From Sorex araneus (lineage: Eukaryota > Chordata > Mammalia > Eulipotyphla > Soricidae), in assembly GCF_027595985.1 (NCBI RefSeq), contig NC_073303.1, forward strand, positions 24,189,084 through 24,253,083: a stretch of 64,000 nucleotides of DNA, written 5' to 3'. Position 1 is the first letter of the stretch; each line of letters opens with the position of its first letter. Below the pieces are notes generated by a model. That model saw only the letters and a list, made by a program, of their open reading frames with translations. It was not told the DNA's origin and did no database searches. The position numbers and the translations under genes were made by a program. This document shows, one piece after another, positions 1 to 11,910 of this stretch.

Positions 1-973
1 AGTGACTAAGCATTTTCCCCTCTGTCTACTAATGATCTATTTTTCCTCTTCTGGGAAGTGTCTTTATCAGCTGTCCCCATTTTTTGATGAGTTTATTGGA
101 AACCTTTGGTCTTCTACCTTTGTAAACCCTGGTTAAACCATCAAGCAGCACCTTCCTCATGGGACTACAAAATTCTATAACACATTAGGAGCGTTTCCTT
201 TATGGCTTCACTCAGAACTTTGTGAGTTCATTGCTTAGGGAATCAAGCCGCTGATGTCACAAGACATCACACTTCCATCCCTTTCTCAGGTGCCTTCTGT
301 CTTAGAACCTAGTTCCACAAAATTCCCAACCTAAGCACACTCTTGTCCTGTCCAAGGAAAAGCAAAGACTCACTCCCTTCCAGCAATGTCTAAGGTATGT
401 TGGGCTTGTGGCCACATATTTCTTCCTATGCTTCACCCCTCCTAGGGCACAGGAACACGTCTGCAAACAGAATACAGCTCTGGGTACCCCTTGGTCCTCT
501 GAGGTACAGGTACAACAAACAAAACTCCCTTGTAGCTGCTCCCTGCAGTCTCAGAAATATTACTTCAGGAAACATTTTTCTCAGAGACCTCAGGAACAGG
601 ATTACAACACACTTTCTCTTTCTACTTTCTTCTCCCCATGACCTAACTAAACATTCCTACACAATCTCTCTCCTTCCCTCTCTCTCTCTCTCTCCCTGCC
701 TCCCCACTCTCCCCTCTCTTTCTCTGCCCTTTATTCTATCAAGAGATATTATTGCGATCTCCTTTTTATTTCTGAATGGAAAGGAAAGGAAGGAGAATAT
801 GACCATGGTGGTATTTTATGAGTGTATTGGTATTTCAGAATGAGTTCACTTCACGGTACTCCCACCCCAGGTAAATAGTACAAAATCTTGCTTTTTCTGG
901 TTCCTTGCCCACTGCAATGCTTAAACATTGAAGCTTGTTCAAATTGTAAGATCAGAATGTATCTGAAAACAAC

Positions 974-1013
<40 letters not shown>

Positions 1014-1133
1014 TTATACATAATAACAATCTGAAAAGGGAAATAACCCTGTCTCCTAAGATTTTCAGGAAAAAAGTCAGTGAGAGAAGCAAAATTCATC
1101 CTTGTTGAAACTCTCAATCCGAGAGGGGTGTGT
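1..1133. other. 5' flank of ADTRP, no gene seen
   Basis: No exon, SINE or LINE was recognised here. The segment is moderately AT-rich, with a CT-rich stretch around 665-735. The open frames at 397-843 and 408-641 have no family resemblance and no splice context that would support them. It is best read as upstream flank of the gene that starts near 1165-1243. Confidence 0.5.
974..1012. repeat. (AAT)n microsatellite
   Basis: About thirteen uninterrupted AAT units, roughly 230 bp upstream of the ADTRP start codon. It may be length-polymorphic. Confidence 0.9.
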
Positions 1134-1242
1134 CTTATAACCTGTAACAGTCTGTGGCAGGACTTTGGTCGTCACCCGCCAGGAAGACGTCAGAGAAAAG
1201 CTAGGGGGAACCACATATAGGTCCCTGGTCAAACAACCAGCC
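1134..1242 (+). promoter_or_regulatory. Candidate ADTRP core promoter and 5' UTR
   Basis: A TATA-like CTTATAA lies at 1134-1140, and a near-CRE motif AGACGTCA at 1185-1192. If the TATA-like element is used, transcription would start near 1165 and leave a 5' UTR of about 80 bases. No CpG island is visible. This is inference from motif position only. The true first exon could lie further upstream. Confidence 0.25.
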
Positions 1243-1395
1243 ATGATGAAGATTTCTTTTACCTTGTACCACTTCATTGTTCTGAGCTGGTATATTTTCC
1301 TCAATTATTTTATCTTATTACAAGAAGAGGATACACAGAAATCCTACGTCTTTCAGGATGGCGGGAAATGGAAGTATTTGACCTTCTTGAACCTG
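1243..1395 (+). CDS. ADTRP: ADTRP coding exon 1 (residues 1-51)
   Basis: This exon encodes the N-terminus of androgen-dependent TFPI-regulating protein, a multipass membrane hydrolase of the AIG1/ADTRP family. Known roles are cleavage of fatty-acid esters of hydroxy fatty acids and promotion of TFPI activity in endothelial cells. The sequence reads MMKISFTLYHFIVLSWYIFL and onward to residue 51. It is collinear with my memory of human ADTRP, which also has 51 residues before the first intron. Residues 7-27 form a first membrane segment (YHFIVLSWYIFLNYF). The motif KWKYLTFLN contains Thr47 (codon ACC at 1381-1383), the proposed nucleophile. The first of two tandem ATGs (1243) aligns with the human start and has G at -3. 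No upstream in-frame ATG is seen. The exon ends in phase 0 at donor GTAAGTGAG. The frame is intact. Confidence 0.93.
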
Positions 1396-2502
1396 GTAAG
1401 TGAGCAAACCAGGACACAATCTAAGATTTATAGGGTGGGTGCCTTTTACACAAATCTCCTTTGGATCTTATTGCATACAAAATAATTTGTCTTCCATCTT
1501 CGTTGCTTATGAATTTGGGTTTTCTCTTTTATTTGCTCTGAGAAGCCCATATCAAAATATTATGCAAGGCTCCATGGTGGGCTGGCTAATTATTAACTGT
1601 GCCTGAAGAGGAAGTTTATCTTTGGAGCTCTCCTCTAGGGAATTCAAACGGGAGACTGCATGGATGGGTTTACCTGGAACTGATACAAATGCAAGAGAGA
1701 TTTTGAACTTTGCATGGGGAAGTCTGAGAGAGAAGGCAGAGTAGCGTATGTTGCGTAGGAAGTGCAATTTCCAATGAAGGAATAATGCCATTTTACAGCA
1801 CACAGACACTAACAGATTTATCTAAGAAAAGAAAACACATTTTGCCATGTTAAGATCCCACTTCAATTTTTTTTATAGGCTTAGGCTTCATCTTAAAGGA
1901 CAAATCACCTAACCAAATGGTAATTACACAATGTTTGACTGTTTAAAAACCATTTGTGTGACTAGATCCTTTTTCTTTGTCTTCCTGGCCAAACTGATCA
2001 TATCCTGATGAATGAAGTGTGCATAAATAGGATAAAAATCGATTCTGTAAGTGTACTGAAGATAGGTAAAATAATTTTTTAGTTTAAAAGCTAGAAATAC
2101 TATGGATTTGGGGGATGCTAATTGGTGTTTCAGATTAAAATTCAGTATTATATTTTCCAAAGTTTTGGAGTCACAATCCCCAGTATAGTTTATGTATGAT
2201 CAGGAAAAGTGACATTCTGATATGAAAGCAGAAACTGAGAGTTCAAATCAAAGAGACTGAGAGATTCTGACACTTACATGTTCATTTTCCTAGCCTTGGA
2301 TTCAGGCCTGAAAAAATTGAGGCTTGAATATAGCAATATACTGTGATTGAAAAGATCAAGGTGACTTGCATGTTTAAATTTTATACTTTTTTTAAATCAG
2401 AAGAAAATCAGAAAACACTAACAAAAGCTTTTATATAACTTGTTGCTATTATTATTGCTATTTAGAGTATTTTATATACTGTAAATTATATTTAATGTTT
2501 AA
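1396..2502. other. Intron 1, unannotated part
   Basis: Starts with the consensus donor GTAAGT. No repeat or coding similarity was recognised in this AT-rich stretch. Confidence 0.5.
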
Positions 2503-2513
2503 TGATTGACAAG

Positions 2514-2762
2514 GGGCTGGAGCATTAGCCCAGTGGGTAGGGTGTTTGCTTTGCACATGGTCGACCCGGGTTCTATTTCTCCACCCCTCTCAGAGAGCCC
2601 AGCAAGCTACCAAGAGTATATTGCCCCCACGGCACAGCCTGGAAAGCTACCCGTGAGGTGTTCGATATACCAAAAACAATAGCAAGAAGTCTCACAATGG
2701 AGATGTTACTGGTGCCCGCTTGAGCAAATTGATAAGCAACGGGATGACAGTGACAGTGACAG
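2514..2762 (+). mobile_element. SINE-B, full length
   Basis: tRNA-derived SINE with an A-box-like region (TAGCCCAGTGGGTAGG) and a B box (GGTTCTATT). The SINE-B body follows, with AAGCTAC repeated at two places, GATATACC, and GTCTCACAATGGAGATG. The 3' end is (CAGTGA)n with no poly(A). A perfect 11-bp TSD, TGATTGACAAG, lies at 2503-2513 and 2763-2773. The lack of an A-tail between element and TSD marks the family. Confidence 0.9.
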
Positions 2763-2773
2763 TGATTGACAAG

Positions 2774-4080
2774 ATTTGTTGAAAAAGAGGAATGTGTAAA
2801 GCCAGGATTAATCAAACCCAAACCAGATTCCAGTATGCATCTTTAAGCATAGCTAAAATCAGATTTTTCACCTATTCCCACAAATCATCTCCCTAATTTT
2901 TCTTAGTTCAGTTGCATGTCCCAGAACCCTCATTTTTATCTAAGGTCACCTTTCTTGGTAAAGATACCATTATTTCCTGGTATTAATCATATTGTGTTAC
3001 TCTAATCAGCTGCATAGTTCTTGGTATTTCCTTTGCTGGGTTTATCCTTTATTTATCCATTTCACTGCTCTTCTCCTTACAGACACTGTATTTGTCCTGG
3101 GTAGCTAGACCATCTCTTTATTGTCCTTGTTATCTATCCAAATCTTCCACTAATCTTCCTAAAGCAGTGTTTTTGTTTCCAGTGCTCTGATTCAGCTTGA
3201 GAAGGGGTGTTTGCTACTCAACAAACTATAGTGGCTCCCTCCGAACATATGGAACCAATTCCCAACTCCTGAGATTTTTCACCTGTCTGCTGAATCTTTG
3301 GGTTCCCCTTGCTCCAGGAAGGCTGGTGTCTTCTGCAGAAAGTCCTAGATATTACCCGATGTGATGGCTTCTAGGCTCCTTGCTGCCATTGCTCTTCCCA
3401 TATTCATGCCCCCAGATGAAGACCTACTGCATGGTCTTCATTTTGCTGCTTTCATAAACTACCCAAGATCTCACAGTCTCCTTAATATCCTTGCTAAGCC
3501 TCTGCAACACACACTTATTTTTTTCCTTCCTTTTTTATAGCTTCTCTCAGTCTCTGCTTATTTATGTATAGTATTTTTTTTCTAATTTCAACCCACATAT
3601 GTCTTAAAATTCTGATCAAATTGTAAATAACTCCCAAACAGGAATTTGTTATCCAAGGTCCCTGCTAGCCTGTCTACAACCTTTAAACAGGATGTCCATA
3701 ATAAAGACTTAGTGACTGTTTTGACCTCCACTTTTTCTGCATTCTTGAGAAATGGAGCCTTTTATGACATCTTCTAGCTCTTGGAAGTAAGCAAAGAGGG
3801 GTTTGCTGGAGGCTATTTTCTTTTTATACCCTGTTAGGTCTCATCTGGAAAGTGTGACTTAATGCAGTTTTCCAACTGGCAGGGTTGGGTTGAATGAGTT
3901 CCAGGAGATCCATTTAAGGATAAATTTTAAATATGTTGTTTAAGGTGAAATATTGGGACTTAAAGTTTATAGCCCTAGAGGTCTTGTATACCGATTAATT
4001 GGTTGTGTCGCCTAATGATTGATTAAAGTTAACTTATGATTAATTAGCTAATAATTGTGCTTATTAATTCATAAAATTCG
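2774..4080. other. Intron 1, possible ancient L2-like remnant inside
   Basis: The 3160-3480 portion has a faint L2-like texture (CCTAAAGCAGTG, TGGCTCCCT, then pyrimidine-rich text). It is too diverged to assign by eye. Nothing else is seen. Confidence 0.25.
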
Positions 4081-4250
4081 GGGGGGGGCTCAGAGTCTGA
4101 GAGAGTACAGTGGGAAAATTGCTGCCTTACAAGTAGTTGACCTGGGATTGGCCTGAATATGGACCCCTGAGCACTGCCAGGAGTAATCCCTGAGCATTAA
4201 GTAGGATTAAAGCCTGAGCACTGTCTTTGGGTGTGGCCCAAAGAACAAAG
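4081..4250 (+). mobile_element. SINE-A, diverged
   Basis: Diverged copy. The order of landmarks is kept: an ACAGTGGG-like A-box region, ATATGGACCCCTGAGCACTGCCAGGAG, AGTAAT, then GGGTGTGGCCCAAAG. No clear TSD. It is probably older than neighbouring copies. Confidence 0.65.
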
Positions 4251-4596
4251 GAAAAATTATTTTTAAAGTAACAGTTCTCATAAATTGCTGTAAAACTCTT
4301 AAAAATTTCCCCTCAATCTCGTTGAAGTCATTCTTCCATTCTGCTTTCCAGAACATATATCTTATTCCCCTTAAAGAGTTTTAATTTCTAGTTGAATGAA
4401 TAAGTCGTCTCCATTTAAGAGATAATTTCTCTTTAGTGTAAGTCTGCTCTCAAAGCATGCCTCGTTTCCTCCCAAAGTTATCCCAGAGGATTCAAAAGAG
4501 AGGCAGGTGAGGTGCTAGGGAAAGAGAGGTGCCACTAAGAATTGGTCAAAGTGACCAATTTCAGCCTGGTGCCACAGGAGAGCAAAGAAAAGACAT
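4251..4596. other. Intron 1, nothing recognised
   Basis: Unique-looking AT-rich sequence between two SINEs. Confidence 0.5.
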
Positions 4597-4606
4597 TTTA
4601 GATGTA

Positions 4607-4853
4607 GCACTGTAGCACTGTTGTCTTGTTGCTCAACAATTTGCTCGAGTGGGCACCAGTAATATCTCCATTGTGAGACTTGTTACTGTTTTTGGCATAG
4701 TGAATACGCCACGGGTAGCTTGCCAGGATCTGCCGTGCGGGCAGTATACTCTCATTAGCTTACTGGCCTCTCCTAGAGGGATGGAGGAATCGAACCCGGG
4801 TCAGTCACATGCAAGACAAATGCCATAGCTGCTGTGCTATCATTCCAGTCCAG
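4607..4853 (-). mobile_element. SINE-B, full length
   Basis: Reverse-oriented SINE-B. The B box is seen as GAATCGAACCCGGG, and the head ends at CATTCCAGTCC on the right. The 3' end on the left is a GTAGCACT repeat, not poly(T). An imperfect TSD, TTTAGATGTA / TTTAGATATA, lies at 4597-4606 and 4854-4863. Confidence 0.85.
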
Positions 4854-4863
4854 TTTAGATATA

Positions 4864-5582
4864 GTCGACCTAAATGGGGGACAGGAATTAAAATTTAGCC
4901 CTGCAGAGAGTCGATTCTGTTAGAAGTCCCAGTGGTTACATGCATAAGCTCTAGGACCAGGCTCTCTGGAATTGTTCTTTATTGTGACCCTGAGACATAT
5001 ATTTCTTTGTGCCTTTTGCTTCTACATCTATTAAATAGAAATGATGCATAATTGTTGAGTGATCAAAAAAGAAATGTGACTTGAAATGGGGGGAGTACTC
5101 AGAAGCACTCTGCATGCTGTAGGCAGTAATGGTGGAGATAGAAAATGAGCTTTCAGTCATCTCCTCTGGGTGAAGGTGATAACAGAGAAGAGTGAATTCA
5201 TGGAACATCATTGAGCAGGAAGGCTGGTGGGTGATGGATCCAAGCATGGGTCACTCTCTCCTCACACACACTGCTTAAGACTCTCCTTCTGTAAACCATA
5301 TATTCTGATTTCTCAGCTCGAATAGGACCAAGATGGGGATGCTGCTTTCCCTGGCACAATCAAGGCTGATCATCTGCATGGTCCTGGAAGTGGAGATTTC
5401 AGATTCAAGCAGAGATGTATGTGCTGCTGAGTGGGAAAGTCTTTAGAAGCTGATGATGGAGACAGAGCAGTGCAGGAGACTGGGGCTCATGTTGGCTTGG
5501 GTACCTTGTATCTAAGCACTCAGCGCAGGTTGAGTCCCTTCCTCTCTATACAATTAATTCACAACCATGGAGTATCACTGAT
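4864..5582. other. Intron 1, nothing recognised
   Basis: No repeat or exon could be supported. The 98-codon minus-strand frame at 4951-5247 has no recognisable family. Confidence 0.5.
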
Positions 5583-5593
5583 GCCAAGGGAGT

Positions 5594-5831
5594 CACTGTC
5601 ATCCCGTTGCTCATCGATTTGTTCGAGTGGGCACCAGTAACGTCTCTCATTGAGAGACTTATTGTTACTGTTTTTGGCATATTCAATACACCACGGGTAG
5701 CTTGCCAGGCTCTGCCATGCAGGCGAGATACTCTCGGAAGCTTGTCGGGCTCTCTGAGAGGGACGAAGGAATCGAACACGGGTTGGCCGCGTGAAAGGTG
5801 AACGCCCTACTGCTGTGCTATCGCTCCAGCC
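5594..5831 (-). mobile_element. SINE-B with perfect TSD
   Basis: Complete reverse copy running from CACTGTCATCCCGTTG (3' end) to GCTATCGCTCCAGCC (head). The TSD GCCAAGGGAGT is perfect, at 5583-5593 and 5832-5842. The element abuts the TSD at GATGACAGTG with no A-tail at all. Confidence 0.92.
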
Positions 5832-6141
5832 GCCAAGGGAGTACAAGCTTTAATTTTACTTGCAGACTTCATATGGGTTGCTTCCTCTGAAAATAACTTC
5901 CTTTCTGGAACCTTGTTCAAGGTGATGCCATACAACTGGAATCTTCAGGGAAGGTCTTTGTTGGGTCCCTCCAGTGTTCCCCAGCTCTTCCCCAAGACAC
6001 ATGACCTTTGCCTCCCCTCTTCGTAAACTTTCTGGAACCTCAAAGAATTTTGACTTCTTGATCTTCAGTTCTCACAATGACAATAGTACCTAGTCACATA
6101 TTGCCTGAGGAGAGCAAAGCAAGGTCAAGAAAGAGAAATCC

Positions 6142-6310
6142 TGGGGCTGGAGCAATAACATAGGGGGTGGGGCATTTGCCTTGCATGTGGTAGACCCAGG
6201 TTCAATTCCCAGCATCCCATATGGTCCGCCAAGCACCATCAGGAGTAATTCCTGAGTACATTATCTAGGAGTAACCCCTGTGCATCGCTGGGTGTGACCC
6301 AAAAAGCAAA
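6142..6310 (+). mobile_element. SINE-A, host of an expanded tail
   Basis: Near-complete SINE-A: GGGGCTGGAGCAATAACATAGG, B box GGTTCAATTCCC, CATATGGTCC, and GGGTGTGACCCAAAAAGC. The TSD AGAGAAATCC is at 6132-6141, and its second copy at 6960-6969 lies beyond the adjacent 650-bp purine array. The array therefore sits inside the insertion, in the position of the A-tail. Confidence 0.9.
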
Positions 6311-6964
<654 letters not shown>

Positions 6965-7097
6965 AATCCAAGAGTAATCCTGGCTAAGACTCCAAGACAT
7001 CGTGTAAATGAAGAGAAACTGGGGATCTATTTATGTATTATCTCCTACCTCATTTTGGGGAGGAAAAATTTAGTTTCTATCATTGGTTAATGTCTTT

Positions 7098-7282
7098 CAT
7101 TTATTTATTTATTTTTTTGCTTTTTGGGTCCATCCGATGATGCTCGGGGGTTACTCCTGGCTATGCACTCAGGAATTATTCCTGGCGGTGCTCAAGGGGA
7201 CCATATGGGATGATGGGAATTGAACGCGGGTTGGTCACGTGCAAGGCAAACGCCCTACCAGCTATGCTGTCACTCCAGTCCC
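7098..7282 (-). mobile_element. SINE-A with perfect TSD
   Basis: Reverse copy. The tail reads (TTTA)n then GCTTTTTGGGTC, and the B box is GAATTGAACGCGGG. The 14-bp TSD TGGTTAATGTCTTT is at 7084-7097 and 7283-7296. Confidence 0.93.
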
Positions 7283-7367
7283 TGGTTAATGTCTTTTTTA
7301 TACAGAACTAAAGCTCAGCAAAGTAGCTTAATTTAACTGCCTCTTTCACAAAAAGGTTTAAGGCTGT

Positions 7368-7565
7368 TATTCTCGGGTTTGATTCCTCTATCCCTCTTGG
7401 AGAGCCCGGCAAGCTACCGAGAGTATGCCACCTGCACGGCAAAGCCTGGCAAGCTACCCACGACGTATTCGATGTGCCAAAAATTTAACAAGTCTCACAA
7501 TGGAGATGTTACTGGTGCCTGCTCGAGCAAATCGATGAACAATGGGACAACAGTGCTACAGTGCC
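7368..7565 (+). mobile_element. SINE-B, 5'-truncated
   Basis: Begins near the B box (GGGTTTGATTCCTC) and continues through the full SINE-B body to ACAGTGCTACAGTGCCAC. The A-box half of the head is missing. No TSD identified. Confidence 0.8.
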
Positions 7566-8217
7566 ACAGTTCTACTCTTAATTCTCAAACATTTCAAACC
7601 ATGAGCGTTGATAGAAGGAAGTAGTTACTACCAAAGCCCCAAATAGACATAATAATTTAAGTAAATTGTGGCATTTTGTTTTTTTATCATGTGTAGAGAT
7701 TAGTGGTTGGAGACCAGATTTTTGTCTGGACCCAGAGACTGGTGTAATATAATAGCTCTGTCACCTGCTCACTGTGGATCTCCAGTGTGTTACTTCTCTG
7801 TGCCTCAGCGCCTCCAAATGGAGCACTATTGTGGTTCCCCAGACCCATTCTCTTCATCTCCCCATCATAAAGGTCCCAGTTCCCCGGCTCCCATAATAAG
7901 GGGTATTTGGTCACAGCTGAGCATTGGTCCTTCCACAGAAGGAAACTATTTCAGCAAATTTTAGGGGACCCTTGTTGGGGTTGATGATGACTTGATTGAA
8001 TTGGGTGCAAGGGCTTCACTGCAGGGCAACTCCAAAGGGCTGGCTCAGCAGAGTCCATAAAACTGCACTGTCATCCACAACCAGTGGAGTCTTTTGCTTC
8101 TTGCCCTCCTCTTTTCTTCTTCATAAAGACAGATTAATGTGGAGCCTGCTCTGACCTCTATATAACATAATTTCTGGCAACAAACAGGTACTCTGTAAAT
8201 GTGAATCGCTTGAATAG
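7566..8217. other. Intron 1, nothing recognised
   Basis: No repeats or exons were recognised. Two overlapping short frames on opposite strands (7687-7914, 7707-7964) have no support. Confidence 0.5.
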
Positions 8218-8234
8218 ATAATAATATGGTTCCA

Positions 8235-8408
8235 GGCTGGAGCCATAGCACAACGGGTAGGGCGTTTGCCTTGCACGCGGCTGACCCAGGTTTGATCCCA
8301 GCATCCCCTATAGTCCCCTGAGTACCACCAGGAGTAATTCCTGAGTGCAGAGCCAGGAGTAACCCCTGTGCATTGCCAGGTGTGACTCCAAAAGCAATAA
8401 TAATAATA
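8235..8408 (+). mobile_element. SINE-A with (AAT)n tail
   Basis: Complete SINE-A with A box TAGCACAACGGG and B-box-like GGTTTGATCCC. It ends AAAAGC followed by (AAT)n instead of plain poly(A). The 17-bp TSD ATAATAATATGGTTCCA lies at 8218-8234 and 8409-8425. Its exact edge is blurred by the AAT tail. Confidence 0.92.
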
Positions 8409-8571
8409 ATAATAATATGGTTCCAACCGATAAGAACTACTTTTTTTTGAGAACTCAATACTTCCTGTAAGATACTTGACCATATAGTCACCCTTGCTAC
8501 AGCAAAACCAGTTGTCATAAGATTAACAACTCTGACTAAGAATTATTTTATTGGCAGAGTTTCAAGAGATT

Positions 8572-8686
8572 CAAAAGGCCTGGGGCCCCTCTCAGCTCAG
8601 GGAGTGGCATGCAGTGACAGGAATCAAACCCAAGTTTGGCTAAGGCAAAGCATGTGCCTTAAGCTCTGCACTAACTCTCTACCACC
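8572..8686 (-). mobile_element. Old tRNA-SINE fragment
   Basis: A reverse B-box-like GGAATCAAACCCAAG is followed by GCAAAGCATGTGCCTTAAGC and ACTAACTCTCTACC, matching the order of the SINE-A head but strongly diverged. No TSD. Confidence 0.45.
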
Positions 8687-8726
8687 TAAAAAATAAATTC
8701 TTATTATTTCTTGCAATTTGTTCCTT

Positions 8727-8905
8727 AGCACTGTAGCACTGTAGCCCCATTGTTCATCATTTTGCTCTAGCGGGCACCAGTAATGTCTCCATTGTGAGAC
8801 TTGTTACTGTTTTTGGCATGTCGAATACACCACGGGTAGCTTGCCAGGCTCTGCCGTGCAGGCAGGATACTCTCTGTAGCTCACCAGCCTCTCTGAGAGG
8901 GAAAC
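8727..8905 (-). mobile_element. SINE-B, 5'-truncated
   Basis: Reverse SINE-B from TAGCACTGTAGCACTG through GCTTGCCAGGCTCTGCC to CTCTGAGAGGG. The tRNA-like head is absent. Confidence 0.85.
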
Positions 8906-9039
8906 TTCTTTCTTACTAATCATAATTTCTTTTATTTTGAAAATTTTTCTCTTCCTCCTTATTCCAGTTTGTGTTTTTTATATCATTACTTCTCCTATGT
9001 GCTTTTTAAATTCTTTTTTTATATATATGTTACATATTT

Positions 9040-9212
9040 TGTTTGTTTTAGGGCCATATCCAGAAATGCTCAGAGCTTACTGCTATCTCTGTAAACAAGG
9101 AGGATCACTCCTGGTGATGCTTCAGGGACCATATGGGGTGCTAGGGATTGAGCCCAGGTTGGCCACATGCATGACTGGTGCCCTCCCCTCTGTACTGTCA
9201 CTCTGGCCTCTC
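9040..9212 (-). mobile_element. SINE-A, diverged
   Basis: Reverse copy with GGGCCATATCCAGAAATGCTCAG, GGGACCATATGGGGTGC, the B box as GATTGAGCCCAGGTTGG, and CTGTCACTCTGGCC. Several mutations; TSD not resolved. Confidence 0.75.
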
Positions 9213-10780
9213 ATTTCTATATTTCTTAAGCTAAATACATATGCATGTTGGCTGAAATAGTCTTATAGCAATGGAGATGTATTGGGCAGAGTCTTTCAAT
9301 ACTTGCCCCAGATATTAGACCCCTCACCATCCGGGTAATCTGAAAATATTCATCATAAGTAGCCGTCATATGCTATTTATTTTTTAAAAGTCTTCCACTG
9401 TAATAATACAAATGAATGGTCTCATTTAAAGGCAAAACCTAAAGAATTCCCAGACTTTGAAGTCAAACACAGAGTGCTGAGCTGGCCATTGGGTCAGTCG
9501 ACTCATCCACCAAGAGCTGCAATGTCTTGCCCAAAACACTTGTGGAATCTTCCTCTTTGGAGTGATTTTAATGAAAGAAGCTGTCATTTCCTGAGGGTAG
9601 TTTAAGAGGTTTCTGACTCAAAGACAAGAAACAAACTTGATGATTTAGAATGGATAAGTTTCTATAACTTCAAGATTTTTGTGAAGACACAAAAAAATCA
9701 AGAACCTTTAATTATGGTTTCTTAAACAATTATATATGTAAGTCCAAATAAAACAAAATGTGTAAATGTCTAAAAGTTCACTAATAATTTTTTAAAGTAA
9801 ATAAATTACCAGATATTAAATGCATTCATTAGCAGAAAAAAAAACAGAAGACAACAAACAAACTTAGATCAGCAACATTCCAGAAAAAGCCATTCAAGAA
9901 GAAATAAAATTAGGGAAGGACTGATAACAAGATATGTAAATCAAAAGAGCAGTTCTGAAGTCAACTTTGAGCTTAGAGATACTGTTTTCTTTGGTTTGGG
10001 ATGTCCAGCCACTTGAGAATGCTAATGAGTATAATTTTGTCCAAACACTCTTCAAAGTCAGGTTATTGATTCACTTTAATGTGACAACTGTATTAGTTGG
10101 TTAGTATTGCCATAGGAGATGCCAGGGAGTAGGTGTACCATACAACAAAACTAACTTTTCACAGTTTCACACTAGAAGTTCAAGATTAAGAAGTAGACAG
10201 TTGGTTTCCTCTTGAATTCAACCCTCTGCCTTATCAAGGGTTGTCCTCTCTCCCTGTCCTCACATGCTCATCCTGCCCTTGGAATATTATGTGTTCTAAC
10301 CCCCTCCTCTTAGAAAGGAACTAGTAATTTTGAAAAAGAGAGCCCTTGTTTCCACTTGATTATATATTTTATGACCATATTTCCAACTGCTGTCACTTTC
10401 TGACATTCTTGAGGGTTATAACTCTTACATCTCAATGGGGTAGGAGAGGCGAGTTCCAATTCAATTCTTCTCAGCTAGCGTTTTCTCCGTGGTGGCAATT
10501 TGTGTTCACATTTATACACATTTCATCTTATTGTCCTTAGAGAATGAACAGACTGTTGTCAGGTTCAGGGAACTGAGCCAAACTTGCCCTTGAGGCTCTG
10601 GAAAATCTCCCTACAGAGTGAGCTCATGGCACCTCCTCTCCTGGCACCCAACTCTGCTTCTTGGCTCCTCTATGCCCTAGATCTTGACTATTTATTTCTT
10701 TTGGCCGCGCCCTAGCACCTTCCTCTTGAGGTCCTACAGAGGGGCTCCATAAATACTCCTGCTGATGCAGATAATAGCAC
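9213..10780. other. Intron 1, possible ancient repeat near 10085-10450
   Basis: Mostly AT-rich unique sequence. From about 10085 the text TATTAGTTGGTTAGTATTGCC, then CAACAAAACTAACTTTTCACAG, resembles a common old mammalian interspersed repeat. I cannot name its family with confidence. Confidence 0.25.
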
Positions 10781-10789
10781 GTCAATGTG

Positions 10790-11330
10790 GATTAAGCTCG
10801 ATGGCGACAAGGCTGCCTTCTGCAGGCAGTGGGCTCCTCACCGTGTGGCATATGTCTGAAATAACGTGGGGCCTGGGAGAGGAGCGGGAACAGTGATTGG
10901 CAAGTTCGTAGGGTGGAACAAATTTTTACTGATGACGGAGAAGCCTTGGAGGCTCTGAGTAATGTGTTCTTTTCTCCAATCCAATTTCCATCTCCTGTGA
11001 CTGGGGAAAGCAAGAGGAAGGCAGGGCACGCTTAACTCAGGAGAACTCTAGAAACACTTGCTAAGGAAGACAGTCACATGGCTTCCCATGCTGGGTGGAG
11101 GCGCCTGGCCCCAAGAGGGAAGGCCTGGCACACACTCAGTGCTCAGTGCCTGATTAATTGCTGTGTTGACAGAACGGCTCAGGCCTCCTCACCAGGGCCC
11201 AGGCCCCATGTCTGCCCTTCCTAACTAAAGCAGCTGCCTGCCGTGGCCTGAGCAGATGGAAGTGAAACCAGGGGAGAGGTTAGAGCTGGGGGAGGGAGGG
11301 TGGGGTTGGGAGGCAGGGTAGAGAAGGTGA
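10790..11330. promoter_or_regulatory. GC-richer intronic block, possible cis-element
   Basis: This stretch is clearly richer in G+C than its surroundings and free of recognisable SINE or LINE sequence. It includes TGATTAATTGC near 11150 and several E-box-like and AP-1-like words. It has no open frame of interest. The regulatory role is only a guess from composition and repeat exclusion. Confidence 0.15.
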
Positions 11331-11656
11331 CGTCTAACAATCTATGTGCAGATGACTGTACTCCAAATTCTACATAGCCCCTAAGGACTGAGTGTCAGGA
11401 AAGAATGATGAGTGTTGAGGAGGTAATGTCTTCATAGAATTTAAAGCTTTGGCCAAACGCCACCCCACCACCACCCCTGCTGGGATTTCCCCTTCTTACT
11501 GGAAGTTTTCTCCTTCTCTCTGGGCCAAGGAGCTCTTGCACATTGCTAAATTTCTACCACTTGATCCATCTCTGCTATTTTGCTGCCCTGTGGCCAGTCC
11601 TATCTCTTTGAGGGTATTTCCCTAGTGTTTATTAGTGTTTATTTTCCTTTTTTTTA

Positions 11657-11910
11657 AGGACTGGAGCGACAGAACAGTGAGTAGGGCGTTTGCCTTGCAC
11701 TCGGCCAATCCCGGGTTCAATTCCTCCATACCTCTTGGAGAGCCTGGCAAGCTACCAAGAGTATCTGCCTGCATGGCAGAGCCTGGCAAGCTAACCATGG
11801 CATATTTGATATGCCAAAAAGAGTAATAACAAGTCTCACAATGAAGACATTACTGATGCCCGCTTGAGCAAAATGTTGAACAATGGGACGACAGTGCTAC
11901 AGTGCTACAG
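11657..11910 (+). mobile_element. SINE-B, full length
   Basis: Head GGACTGGAGCGACAGAACAGTG and B box GGTTCAATTCC. The body has the paired GGCAAGCTA blocks, and the end is ACAGTGCTACAGTGCTAC without poly(A). No clean TSD. Confidence 0.88.

Noticed and set aside
8045..8518. 157-codon minus-strand frame
   Set aside because: Its core is SINE-A plus an AAT tail. Flanking TSDs show an insertion.
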